From Rickettsiales bacterium (GTDB lineage Bacteria > Pseudomonadota > Alphaproteobacteria > Rickettsiales > Anaplasmataceae): a DNA stretch of 7,182 bases. Below the pieces are notes generated by a model. The model had not been told where the DNA came from, searched no databases, and saw only the letters and a program-made list of their open reading frames with translations. Both the position numbers and the translations under genes were made by a program. This document shows positions 1-6,644 of the stretch, piece after piece. How positions within the stretch are numbered: the stretch's first letter is position 1; the number at the start of each line of letters is the position of its first letter. The stretch spans positions 1 to 7,182 of the forward strand of contig JAITUS010000139.1 of NCBI GenBank assembly GCA_031286185.1. The letters run 5' to 3'.

Positions 1-143
1 GATGGGTTGTTGAGAGATCTTTTGCTTGGTTAGAAAAATGCAGACGATTGTGGAAAAATTGCGAGCGGAAACTCAACGCTAGCTTACAGATGATTGTTCT
101 CTCCTTCATTTCTCTCCTATTACGAAGATTTTTAACAGGTTCT
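1..143 (+). mobile_element. IS5-family element, 3' end only
   Basis: This is the terminal part of an insertion sequence that enters from the left edge of the window. It contains the C-terminal coding end of an IS5-family transposase. Its outer boundary is placed near 143 because the inverted copy at the right edge matches it up to that base and then diverges. The tip reads CAGGTTC followed by TTA here and TAA in the right copy. This fits a TNA-type target, as in the IS1031 group of the family, but with only one end visible neither the terminal inverted repeat nor a target duplication can be confirmed. Confidence 0.8.
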
Positions 144-146
144 TAA
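3..146 (+). CDS. IS5-family transposase, C-terminal fragment (5' end outside window)
   Basis: An open frame from the window edge gives 47 residues, beginning WVVERSFAWLEKCRRLW and ending RRFLTGS before TAA. The VERSFAWL block is the C-terminal region of IS5-family DDE transposases, and its glutamate should be the third catalytic residue. The two catalytic aspartates lie outside the window, so whether the full gene is intact cannot be judged. The stop codon straddles the inferred element boundary: TCT is shared with the right-hand copy, but TAA is not. The stop therefore seems to be supplied by the target site. No start is assignable. Confidence 0.82.
   Translation, partial: WVVERSFAWLEKCRRLWKNCERKLNASLQMIVLSFISLLLRRFLTGS
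14..143 (+). repeat. Left arm of 130-bp inverted repeat (IS5 end)
   Basis: Positions 14-143 match the reverse complement of 7053-7182 at 129 of 130 bases by eye. The one difference is GCT versus ACT, changing Ala to Thr in the transposase. The repeat probably continues beyond the right edge of the window, so its true length is unknown. It consists of IS5 transposase sequence. Confidence 0.95.
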
Positions 147-445
147 ACGACTTATAAGCGCGTTTCAGCTTGTATAGGTAAAAAACCAGAAGTTTCATAA
201 AGACATGAGGTGCACATAGTGCAAAAAATTAAACATGAGACGCAAAATATGCTAAGTTTTTTTGTCGTTTAATCTGCACAGACTGAAGATAAATAATAAC
301 TTCAATACTATGATAAGGGAGTTGGCAAAGGTTGTCAAGTAGTTTTTTTGTTTCTAAAGCGTCAACGTTCTTCGTTGTTCAAAAACCCTTGGCAGGTTGT
401 TCATGTTCAATTATCATGGAATTTATACAAATTAATAAATGACCT
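147..445. other. Intergenic region upstream of recA, no gene recognised
   Basis: About 300 bases between the IS5 end and recA. Stops break all frames and I recognise no protein. Visible structures are a perfect inverted repeat TGCAC-ATA-GTGCA at 211-223; ACATGAG repeated 30 bp apart at 203-209 and 233-239; a small hairpin CAACG-TTCTT-CGTTG at 363-377; and GTTGTTCA repeated 22 bp apart at 374-381 and 396-403. A possible -35 TTGTCA (332-337) is followed 17 bp later by only a poor -10, TAAAGC. The recA promoter may be here but cannot be fixed. No LexA-like box was seen. No strong Shine-Dalgarno sequence precedes the recA ATG. Confidence 0.6.
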
Positions 446-1513
446 ATGGCAAGCAACCCAGAAGAAAGAAATAATGATAAGCAAAGAGCGCTAGATAACG
501 CAATAAGCCAGATTGAAAAAGCATTCGGTAAAGGCGCTATAATGAAGCTAAAACAGAATCCTGTAGAGAAGATAGATACAATATCCACAGGGTCAATTGC
601 GCTTGATTCAGCCCTAGGTGTTGGGGGATTGCCAAAAGGACGTATAATTGAGATATTTGGTCCTGAGAGTTCTGGTAAAACCACTCTTGCTTTGCATGTA
701 ATCGCTGAAGCTCAGAAGAAAGGGGGATTATGTGCATTTATCGATGCAGAGCACGCATTGGATGTCATATATGCCCGTAAACTTGGAGTAAACACTGATG
801 ATTTAGTAATCTCGCAACCAGATACTGGAGAGCAAGCGTTACATATCGTTGAATATTTAGTGTGTTCTGGTGCAGTTGATGTGATAGTTGTTGACTCTGT
901 TGCAGCATTAACTCCAAGAGCTGAAATTGAAGGAGATATGGGCGATCAGCACATGGGATTGCAAGCGAGACTTTTAAGTCATGGGCTCAGGAAACTAACT
1001 TCCGCAGTTTCAAAAGCGAATTGCATATTAATATTTATTAATCAAATTCGTATGAAGATAGGAGTGGTGTATGGAAACCCTGAAACTACCACCGGTGGGA
1101 ATGCGTTGAAATTTTACACTTCCATAAGGCTTGATATAAGAAAAATCGGTGCAATAAAGGATAAAGAGAATATCACGGGCAATGAAACGAGAGTTAAAGT
1201 TGTAAAAAATAAAGTCGCTCCTCCATTTAGAGAAGCAAAGTTTGATATAATGTACAATGAAGGTATATCAAAACTCGGAGAGATGATAGATATAGGAGCA
1301 AAACTTGGTGTGCTTGAAAAAGCAGGTGCTTATTATTCATACAATAACACACGTCTTGGGCAAGGAAGGGAGAACGTAAAAAATTACCTCAAGACAAACA
1401 AAGAAGTTGCAAATGAAATAGAAACCAAAATCAGAGATTTATTTAGAAATCACGGTAACTCTATTGCGATGGAAGAAGAAAGCGAGCAGCTTTTAGAAGA
1501 ATCAGTTTTCTGA
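446..1513 (+). CDS. recA: Recombinase RecA
   Basis: RecA forms ATP-dependent filaments on single-stranded DNA in the cytoplasm and catalyses strand exchange in homologous recombination and repair. The 355-residue product has the usual RecA length and all core motifs: Walker [10 protein letters not shown] at 72-80, catalytic Glu102 in DAEHALD, Walker B VIVVD at 146-150, the loop L1 region [12 protein letters not shown] at 160-171, [10 protein letters not shown] with Gln200 (the ATP-sensing glutamine), loop L2 leading into [13 protein letters not shown] at 211-223, and KVVKNK in the C-terminal part of the core. The tail is acidic ([10 protein letters not shown]), as in other RecAs. The ATG at 446 matches the family N-terminus ([16 protein letters not shown] at 15-30), although its ribosome binding site is weak. 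Minor departures from the bacterial consensus are HALDVIYA (Val107 where Pro is usual) and SHGLRK (178-183, usually SQALRK). Overall the sequence is Wolbachia-like. It is separated from psd by 236 bp and is probably transcribed independently. Confidence 0.98.
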   Translation: MASNPEERNNDKQRALDNAISQIEKAFGKGAIMKLKQNPVEKIDTISTGSIALDSALGVGGLPKGRIIEIFGPESSGKTTLALHVIAEAQKKGGLCAFIDAEHALDVIYARKLGVNTDDLVISQPDTGEQALHIVEYLVCSGAVDVIVVDSVAALTPRAEIEGDMGDQHMGLQARLLSHGLRKLTSAVSKANCILIFINQIRMKIGVVYGNPETTTGGNALKFYTSIRLDIRKIGAIKDKENITGNETRVKVVKNKVAPPFREAKFDIMYNEGISKLGEMIDIGAKLGVLEKAGAYYSYNNTRLGQGRENVKNYLKTNKEVANEIETKIRDLFRNHGNSIAMEEESEQLLEESVF

Positions 1514-1569
1514 TTTAGCTGAAGTTTGTATTGGACACAATCGTCGTACCGCCGCAGTATCTTCGCATA

Positions 1570-1594
1570 GATTCTGCTAATGAAGAGCAGGATA
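1570..1594. repeat. Hairpin-forming palindromic element (decayed)
   Basis: ATTCTGC (1571-1577) pairs with GCAGGAT (1587-1593) across a 9-base loop, giving a 7-bp stem with one G-T wobble. The surrounding GC-richer bases (about 1545-1610) stand out from the AT-rich intergenic background and resemble short palindromic repeats that I recall from Wolbachia intergenic DNA. That resemblance is from memory. No T-tract follows, so it is not a classical intrinsic terminator, though it may stabilise the 3' end of the recA mRNA. Confidence 0.5.
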
Positions 1595-1602
1595 TCAAAT
1601 CG

Positions 1603-1632
1603 TCGGTAAGCCTAAGCTACTTTGGCTATAAT
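1603..1632 (+). promoter_or_regulatory. Candidate promoter for the psd-pssA-symporter-plsY cluster
   Basis: A perfect TATAAT lies at 1627-1632, about 115 bases before the psd ATG, in the only sizeable gap upstream of the cluster. The -35 match is poor: TCGGTA at 1603-1608 shares three of six bases with the sigma-70 consensus at an 18-bp spacing. There is no extended TG motif. In AT-rich DNA a chance TATAAT is easy to find, so this is a positional inference. Confidence 0.35.
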
Positions 1633-1658
1633 ATAACAATTTACAATATTACCTCGTA

Positions 1659-1674
1659 TCAAAAAGCTTTTTGA
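1659..1674. repeat. Perfect 16-bp palindrome
   Basis: TCAAAAAGCTTTTTGA is its own reverse complement and lies between the candidate -10 box and the psd leader. It could be a dimeric protein-binding site in the 5' untranslated region, or a chance product of AT-rich sequence. As RNA it has no loop, and it is followed by GAAGCAG, so it does not look like a terminator. Confidence 0.6.
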
Positions 1675-1697
1675 AGCAGTTAAAAAAAACTTCCCAT

Positions 1698-1724
1698 GAG
1701 GAGTGATAAATGATAAGTTGTTAA
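1698..1724 (+). promoter_or_regulatory. Strong Shine-Dalgarno followed by four-codon mini-ORF upstream of psd
   Basis: GAGGAG at 1698-1703 is the best ribosome binding site in the window and sits six bases before ATG at 1710. That ATG opens only M-I-S-C and then TAA (1722-1724), in a different frame from psd. Removing one base near 1719 would join this start to the psd frame through [10 protein letters not shown]. The arrangement is therefore either a leader peptide coupling ribosomes to psd or the remains of the ancestral psd start after a one-base insertion. The sequence alone does not decide between these. Confidence 0.45.
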
Positions 1725-1749
1725 TAACAGATTATTGTTATTTAAGATT

Positions 1750-2442
1750 ATGCGTTTTAGTTTACCTAATATAAACAAGGAAGGTTATTTGTTTATAGTA
1801 GTTTCTTTTATAGTAACATGTATAGCGTTCTCTATATCTTGGGGGTTTGGTGTTACATGCTTGTTTCCAACGTTATTGTGCACTTATTTCTTTCGTGATC
1901 CAGCAAGGGTTATTCCAGGCAATAAGGACCTTGTACTAAGTCCTGCAGATGGTGTAATTTCAAAAATTGAAGAAGTGAGTTACCCTTTATCAACAGAAGG
2001 CGAAGAAGAGAAGAAATTCACGCTTGTTAGCATATTCTTGAGTGTTTTGGACGTGCATGTGAATCGTATACCAATATCTGGTACAGTAAAAGAAATGCAC
2101 TATAAGAAAGGCAAGTTTGTGTCTGCAATGAGCAATAGGTCTAGTAACGAAAACGAAAAGCAGGTTATTGTGGTTGAGTATGAAAAGGGGAAAGAAATTA
2201 TTGTAGAGCAAATAGCTGGGTTAATTGCACGTCGTATCGTTTGTAATTTAAGAGTGTCTCAAAACGTAAAAGCAGGTGAGAGGTTTGGGATTATAAGATT
2301 TGGCAGCAGGGTAAATATTTACGTCCCTACTGATATAGAAATAAGAGTCTCAGAAGGGCAAACTGTTGTTGGTGGTGAAACAATTGTAGCAAATTTGAAT
2401 AAGGAAAGTGCTCAAGAAAAGCTTACTTTTGATGTCATATGA
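1750..2442 (+). CDS. psd: Phosphatidylserine decarboxylase proenzyme
   Basis: Psd decarboxylates phosphatidylserine to phosphatidylethanolamine at the inner membrane. From the ATG at 1750 the product has 230 residues, the size of the short bacterial PSD class. A hydrophobic segment at about 14-46 should anchor it. [13 protein letters not shown] (Asp67) and DVHVNR (His103) are family motifs that provide the triad's Asp and His. The autocleavage site is Gly185-Ser186 in IIRFGSR; the serine becomes the pyruvoyl cofactor of the alpha subunit. This short class uses a GS site within FGS instead of the LGST motif of the E. coli enzyme. A TTG at 1735 could add five residues. I prefer the ATG, but neither has a good ribosome binding site, since the strong one lies at 1698 before a mini-ORF. 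The stop codon overlaps the pssA start (ATGA), so the two successive enzymes of phosphatidylethanolamine synthesis are probably translationally coupled. Confidence 0.95.
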   Translation: MRFSLPNINKEGYLFIVVSFIVTCIAFSISWGFGVTCLFPTLLCTYFFRDPARVIPGNKDLVLSPADGVISKIEEVSYPLSTEGEEEKKFTLVSIFLSVLDVHVNRIPISGTVKEMHYKKGKFVSAMSNRSSNENEKQVIVVEYEKGKEIIVEQIAGLIARRIVCNLRVSQNVKAGERFGIIRFGSRVNIYVPTDIEIRVSEGQTVVGGETIVANLNKESAQEKLTFDVI

Positions 2443-3209
2443 GCAGTAATGGCAGTAATAGTAGGTCTTTACCTGTTGCCAAGTTATTCCCAAGTTTTAT
2501 AACTTTATTGGGTTTGTGTTCAGGTCTTACTTCGCTTAAATTTACATTTAGTGAACAGTGGGAGTTTGCAGTAATTTTTATTATCATTGCAGCAATTATA
2601 GATGGAATGGATGGCAGAATAGCCAGAATTCTAAAATCAACTAGTGATTTTGGGGCACAGCTTGATTCTTTTGCAGATTTTCTAAATTTTGGTGCGGCAC
2701 CTGCATTTCTTTTGTATTTTTGGAAGTTAAAGGAAATCAAAGTTATAGGGTGGATATTAGTAATGATATATGTTATCTGCATTTCGATAAGGCTTGCAAG
2801 GTTTAATGTATCGTTGAATGCAGAACAACTTAACTGGGAAAAATTCTTCTTTTCTGGTGTTCCAGCACCGATATGTGCTTTACTTTCTTTGTTGCCAATA
2901 ATCATTACCTTTCAATCTCATGAAAGTGAATACTTACTTTTTATGGAGCAATTTTTTAACATAAGAAATACGGCTTGTTACTTTTTAGCTATTTCATTTT
3001 TTTCGGTCAGCCATGTTCCAACTTTCTCTGCAAAGTACATTTATATTCCCAGGAGCCTATCTTATATATTTGTGTCACTCTTTGGAGTATTTATCGTATT
3101 CTTTGTCAGTAAGCCTTGGATTACTCTACCAATTCTAGGTGTAATATATACACTGACTATTCCAGTAAGCATCGGGCTCTATATATATTACACGTATAAA
3201 GCTCGTTAG
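2439..3209 (+). CDS. pssA: CDP-diacylglycerol--serine O-phosphatidyltransferase (phosphatidylserine synthase)
   Basis: PssA transfers phosphatidyl from CDP-diacylglycerol to L-serine, releasing CMP and making phosphatidylserine, the substrate of Psd encoded just upstream. The 256-residue protein is a multi-spanning membrane enzyme of the CDP-alcohol phosphatidyltransferase family. The signature D-G-x2-A-R-x8-G-x3-D-x3-D is complete: Asp58, Gly59, Ala62, Arg63, Gly72, Asp76 and Asp80, preceded by a further Asp55. These aspartates bind metal and substrate. The motif follows a hydrophobic helix at about 43-54, and several more hydrophobic helices follow to the C-terminus. This is the integral-membrane type II enzyme, not the peripheral phospholipase-D-like type of E. 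coli. Its ATG overlaps the psd stop by four bases (ATGA) and no clear Shine-Dalgarno sequence is present, which supports translational coupling. Confidence 0.95.
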   Translation: MSSNGSNSRSLPVAKLFPSFITLLGLCSGLTSLKFTFSEQWEFAVIFIIIAAIIDGMDGRIARILKSTSDFGAQLDSFADFLNFGAAPAFLLYFWKLKEIKVIGWILVMIYVICISIRLARFNVSLNAEQLNWEKFFFSGVPAPICALLSLLPIIITFQSHESEYLLFMEQFFNIRNTACYFLAISFFSVSHVPTFSAKYIYIPRSLSYIFVSLFGVFIVFFVSKPWITLPILGVIYTLTIPVSIGLYIYYTYKAR

Positions 3210-3240
3210 CTAAAAATTGTAATAAAAAGTAGTGAGTAGC

Positions 3241-4581
3241 ATGGTTATAAAAATAAGTGAACTATTAAATTCATTTCTGTACGTAAAGATATTTAACATT
3301 CCATTTATAATTATTTGGGTAATTGCAACTGGAGTTTTTTGTACGGTTCAGTTCAAATTTACTAACTTTAGGTTATTCAAGCACGGAATACAAACGCTAT
3401 TCAACCTAAAATGTAATCATAACGACGGTATAATCACTCATATTCAAGCGTTCGCAACAGTAATTTCAGGAACGGTTGGTCTTGGGACAATATCAGGAGT
3501 TGCTATAGCTATCACAATAGGGGGCCCGAGTGCAATTTTTTGGATGATAATTACTGGAATACTTGGTATGTCGATAAAATTTGCCGAAGTGGTGCTTGCA
3601 TTCAATTATCGCTCTGAAAACTCAACTGGCGGGGCTTTCTATTACATGAAGTACGGACTTGCTAAGATTGGATTTGTCAGGACTGGTAAGTTTCTTGCAT
3701 TCACCTATGCAATTATGTTACTTATTGCGATGATTTTGGGTGGCATACCATTTCAAGCAAATCAAATTGCGGCATTGTCAAACAACCTCTTTGAATATAA
3801 CGCGTCTATTATTATATCGCTGCTTGTCTTGATTGTAATACTGGGAGGAATAAAACGAATTGCTTTCATTTCAACGGGTTTAGCACCAGTTATGATAGTG
3901 TTATATATAGGTATGTGTGTGTATTTAATCTGTGTAAATGGAAATAACCTGCTGAATGCTTTATCTATGATATTTCAAGATATCTTTAACAAATCAGCCA
4001 TAGGAGGTGGGGTGCTGAGTGGATTAATAGCCGGAGTTAGAAGATCAGTATTTGCTAACGAAGCAGGTACCGGAACAGCAGCCATAGCACATTCAGCTGT
4101 GAAAGAGGAAGACCCAATTAAGGTTGGAAGTGTTGCAATGATTGCACCATTTGTAGATACAATATTAGTCTCATTCTTGACTGGTATTGTGATAATTATC
4201 ACTGGTATGCATAATACTGATAACGTGGGTGATATTACATTGGTTAGCTCGGCATTTTCAACAGCCTTGCCTTTGTTTAGCAAGTTAGCTCTCCCGCTGA
4301 TAATGTTTTCCTTTGCATTTTCCACGATAATAGCTTATTGTTACTACTGTGAAGTTGCCTTGCTGTACTTATTTGGTAGCAAAAAAGTACTGATATTGTT
4401 CCAAGTTCTTATAGTGGGTTCGGTGTATATCAGTTGTATGTCAAAAAATATAGAATTTATATCTTATTTAGGCGACAGTTTGTTTATGTGTCTTATGGTT
4501 CCAAATGTTGTTGCAATATGTCTACTGAGAAGGGAAGTCTCGAACACAATAGATTATTATTACAATTCTAAAAGGTATTAA
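3241..4581 (+). CDS. AGCS-family sodium:alanine/glycine symporter, paralogue 1
   Basis: A polytopic inner-membrane transporter of the alanine/glycine:cation symporter family (446 residues from the ATG at 3241; a GTG at 3232 would add three). Members couple inward sodium flow to uptake of small neutral amino acids. Visible landmarks are THIQAF (66-71) and VGLGTISGVA (79-88); the family signature region GGPSAIFWM (94-102) and KFAEVVLAF; FQANQ (171-175), a helix region lining the substrate site; and FANEAGTGTAAIAH (271-284), the strongly conserved second-half motif. The usual WMW of the signature reads WMI. The position after GLG or GTG, usually Asn in the family (GTGN or GLGN), is Thr83. There is no cleavable signal peptide, unlike the downstream paralogue. 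It lies about 30 bp after pssA and 2 bp before paralogue 2. Family membership is clear; the substrate is inferred and could be alanine, glycine or serine. Confidence 0.92.
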   Translation: MVIKISELLNSFLYVKIFNIPFIIIWVIATGVFCTVQFKFTNFRLFKHGIQTLFNLKCNHNDGIITHIQAFATVISGTVGLGTISGVAIAITIGGPSAIFWMIITGILGMSIKFAEVVLAFNYRSENSTGGAFYYMKYGLAKIGFVRTGKFLAFTYAIMLLIAMILGGIPFQANQIAALSNNLFEYNASIIISLLVLIVILGGIKRIAFISTGLAPVMIVLYIGMCVYLICVNGNNLLNALSMIFQDIFNKSAIGGGVLSGLIAGVRRSVFANEAGTGTAAIAHSAVKEEDPIKVGSVAMIAPFVDTILVSFLTGIVIIITGMHNTDNVGDITLVSSAFSTALPLFSKLALPLIMFSFAFSTIIAYCYYCEVALLYLFGSKKVLILFQVLIVGSVYISCMSKNIEFISYLGDSLFMCLMVPNVVAICLLRREVSNTIDYYYNSKRY

Positions 4582-4583
4582 CC

Positions 4584-6050
4584 ATGATTTATAGATTGCT
4601 TTGTGCGGTATTATTTTGCCTATTGTTTAATAATGCGTACGCTGCTTTAGGTTTTTACGAAAGCTATGGCGCTGTATTAAGTGGAATAAACAATTTCATG
4701 AATGAGGTGTTGTTTTTCAAGATCTTCTACGTGCCATTTATAATTCTTTTGCTAGCGTTCGGTTATGTATTTCTAACGTTGCGTTTTAAATTTCTCAACA
4801 TAAGGATGTTTAAGCATGCGTTTGCTATTTTGTGTGGAAAATATGACACAAATCATCACGATGGCCACATTACGCATTTTCAGGCATTTGTGACTGCACT
4901 TTCAAGCACGGTCGGCCTTGGAACTGTTGCTGGTGTTGCAATTGCAATTTCAATGGGAGGACCAGGAGCAGTGCCTTGGATGATGATTACAGGCTTTTTT
5001 GGCATGTCGGCAAAATTCGCTGAAGTGACTTTAGCGTTCAGGCACAGAACAGAAGGCCAGGAGCAATTATTTAGTGGTCCCTTTCAATACATAAGAAATG
5101 GGCTGGAGGAATTTGGATTTAAGAAACTTGGTATTGTGTTGGCTGCAGTATATGCAGTGTTTTTTGTATTATCAGGTCTTGGTGGAAGTGTAGCGTTTCA
5201 AACTAACCAAATGGTTTCAATATTATCTGGTTATTCAAATTGGGTGGATAGTCATCCTTGGTTTCTTTCCTCTATAATTTCCGCATTACTTGCTCTGGTA
5301 ATCATAGGTGGAATTAAAAGAATAGCCAGAGTATCTTCCGCGCTGGTGCCTATTATGTCACTCATATATATTTTTAGTTGTGTCATTATAATTGCATTTA
5401 ATATTCACAACTTTAGCAATGCATTTAAAATATTATTTTCCAATATGATAGATTTCAATGCTGTTGGTGGAGGAGTAGTTGGGGCATTCGTTGCTGGAAT
5501 TCAAAGAGCGATTTTTGCCAGCGAAGCGGGTGTTGGTTCTGCTTCAATTACACACGCAGTAGCTAAAGATGAGGAGCCGGTTAGAACTGGACTAGTTGCA
5601 ATGATAGAACCATGCTTTGATACAATGTTAATTTGTTGTTTGACAGGGATAACAATAGTTATAACAGGTGCGTATCAGACTGGCGTTGGCGAAGGGATAT
5701 TGATTACTCAAAAGGCATTTGAAACAGTTTCTTCTTGGTTTTCTATACTTTTGATAATAGCTGCACCTTTGTTTGCGTTTTCTTCGGTAATTTCGTTTGT
5801 GTATTGCTGTGAGATGGGATGGCTATATTTGTTTGGCGCAAAGAGTATAGTGATATATCGCATAGCGGTAATAATTGTAGCGTTTTTCTCTGGTCTTTCT
5901 AAGGATATAATGGCTATTGCCAATATCGGTGGAACTTTGTTCTCTTATTTGGCTCTCATCAACATGACAGCACTTATACTGTTTAGTAGTAAGATTAACG
6001 ATGAAGTTCAGTGCTACCTGAGAAGGCTGAGAAATAACAAGATTAGCTAG
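4584..6050 (+). CDS. AGCS-family sodium:alanine/glycine symporter, paralogue 2
   Basis: A second symporter of the same family, 488 residues, starting 2 bp after the previous stop. The two proteins align along most of their length and are clearly paralogues, suggesting an old tandem duplication. This copy has an extra N-terminus, MIYRLLCAVLFCLLFNNAYA, that looks like a signal peptide with a possible Ala-Tyr-Ala cleavage site near residue 20. Landmarks are THFQAF (97-102), VGLGTVAGVA (110-119), GGPGAVPWM in the family signature region, KFAEVTLAF, FQTNQ, and FASEAGVGSASITH (311-324). As in paralogue 1, the usual Asn after the glycine pair is Thr (Thr114). FANEAG in copy 1 is FASEAG here, so the two may differ in substrate or ion coupling. 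No clear ribosome binding site is visible; translation is probably coupled to the upstream gene. Confidence 0.92.
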   Translation: MIYRLLCAVLFCLLFNNAYAALGFYESYGAVLSGINNFMNEVLFFKIFYVPFIILLLAFGYVFLTLRFKFLNIRMFKHAFAILCGKYDTNHHDGHITHFQAFVTALSSTVGLGTVAGVAIAISMGGPGAVPWMMITGFFGMSAKFAEVTLAFRHRTEGQEQLFSGPFQYIRNGLEEFGFKKLGIVLAAVYAVFFVLSGLGGSVAFQTNQMVSILSGYSNWVDSHPWFLSSIISALLALVIIGGIKRIARVSSALVPIMSLIYIFSCVIIIAFNIHNFSNAFKILFSNMIDFNAVGGGVVGAFVAGIQRAIFASEAGVGSASITHAVAKDEEPVRTGLVAMIEPCFDTMLICCLTGITIVITGAYQTGVGEGILITQKAFETVSSWFSILLIIAAPLFAFSSVISFVYCCEMGWLYLFGAKSIVIYRIAVIIVAFFSGLSKDIMAIANIGGTLFSYLALINMTALILFSSKINDEVQCYLRRLRNNKIS

Positions 6051-6062
6051 ATTTTTGTTACG

Positions 6063-6644
6063 ATGGAGAATTATGTAGTTCTTATATTATCCTACGTGTT
6101 GGGTTCAATACCGTTTAGCTCAATCATTACAAGGATAAAAGGAATAAATTTAAGAGAAGTAGGTTCTGGAAACATCGGTGCTACAAATGTTGCAAGAACA
6201 GGGAATAAAAGACCTGCTGCTTTGGCATTATTTCTGGACTCCTTGAAGGGATTCATCGCGGTTCATATAGCGCAGCAATTTTTTAGTAATAGTAGTTTTT
6301 ACATATGTGCATCCGCAATATTAGCAGTTCTAGGGCATATGTTTCCTGTATGGTTAAAATTCAGTGGAGGGAAGGGAGTTGCAACAACTTTGGGGATTTT
6401 GATAGCACTTAGTATTCATATGACATTAGTGTTTATATTTGTTTGGCTAGCAGTGTTTTCTATCTTTCGATACTCCTCTCTTGCCTCCTTAACGGCCACT
6501 GCAGCAGCTGTTGCGATATCTCTTTTTTTTCAAAAAGACTTATTTTTTACTCTATTGATCATGGCAGTATTAGTTTTTTTAAAGCACCACAAAAATATTG
6601 CAAATCTTCTGCAAGGCAAGGAGTGCAAATTTCATAAGCAGTAA
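6063..6644 (+). CDS. plsY: Glycerol-3-phosphate acyltransferase PlsY
   Basis: PlsY is an integral-membrane enzyme that transfers the acyl group of acyl-phosphate (made by PlsX) to glycerol-3-phosphate, giving lysophosphatidic acid, the first committed step of phospholipid synthesis. The 193-residue length is typical. All three conserved cytoplasmic motifs are present: GSGNIGATNVAR at 34-45, GHMFPVWLKFSGGKGVATTLG at 91-111, and HHKNIANLLQGKE at 175-187. DSLKG at 59-63 matches the family's DxxKG. The N-terminus (YVLGSIPFSSII) starts correctly for the family. Four or five hydrophobic helices separate these motifs. It is 12 bp from the preceding symporter, in the same direction, and lacks an obvious Shine-Dalgarno sequence. 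The stop codon lies only seven bases from IS481-like sequence on the other strand. Motif 3 is intact, but the last few residues could have been altered by the insertion. Confidence 0.95.
   Translation: MENYVVLILSYVLGSIPFSSIITRIKGINLREVGSGNIGATNVARTGNKRPAALALFLDSLKGFIAVHIAQQFFSNSSFYICASAILAVLGHMFPVWLKFSGGKGVATTLGILIALSIHMTLVFIFVWLAVFSIFRYSSLASLTATAAAVAISLFFQKDLFFTLLIMAVLVFLKHHKNIANLLQGKECKFHKQ

Noticed and set aside
147..445. LexA-type operator controlling recA
   Set aside because: No palindrome resembling known LexA boxes was found. The one clear inverted repeat (TGCAC/GTGCA) does not match them.
379..737. Two minus-strand open frames (379-684 and 537-737) over the start of recA
   Set aside because: They lie opposite the highly conserved recA coding region, have no recognisable domains, and are best explained as antisense shadows.
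1530..1545. Similarity of TTGGACACAATC after recA to GTGGACACAGTC in the IS481 remnant, suggesting a second IS end
   Set aside because: The match is too short and does not extend either way, and in the remnant it lies inside transposase codons, not at a tip.
1659..1680. Palindrome with T-run as an intrinsic terminator for recA
   Set aside because: The T-run is part of the palindrome itself, the stem is almost all A-T with no loop, and GAAGCAG follows. It does not have terminator architecture.
1990..2905. Minus-strand open frames of 73 and 156 codons opposite psd and pssA
   Set aside because: The + strand carries complete catalytic motifs of known enzymes over the same bases. The antisense products show no family features.
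3975..5923. Minus-strand open frames inside the two symporter genes (3975-4325 and 5708-5923)
   Set aside because: Both fall within intact membrane-protein genes and look like reverse-complement artefacts of hydrophobic codons.
6443..6637. A 64-codon + strand frame within plsY
   Set aside because: It is out of frame with plsY, whose three conserved motifs span the region. No independent start signal or domain is visible.
446..6644. Transfer of this segment into a eukaryotic host genome
   Set aside because: All six cellular genes are intact with full motifs. There are no introns or host-like flanks, and decay is limited to IS sequence.
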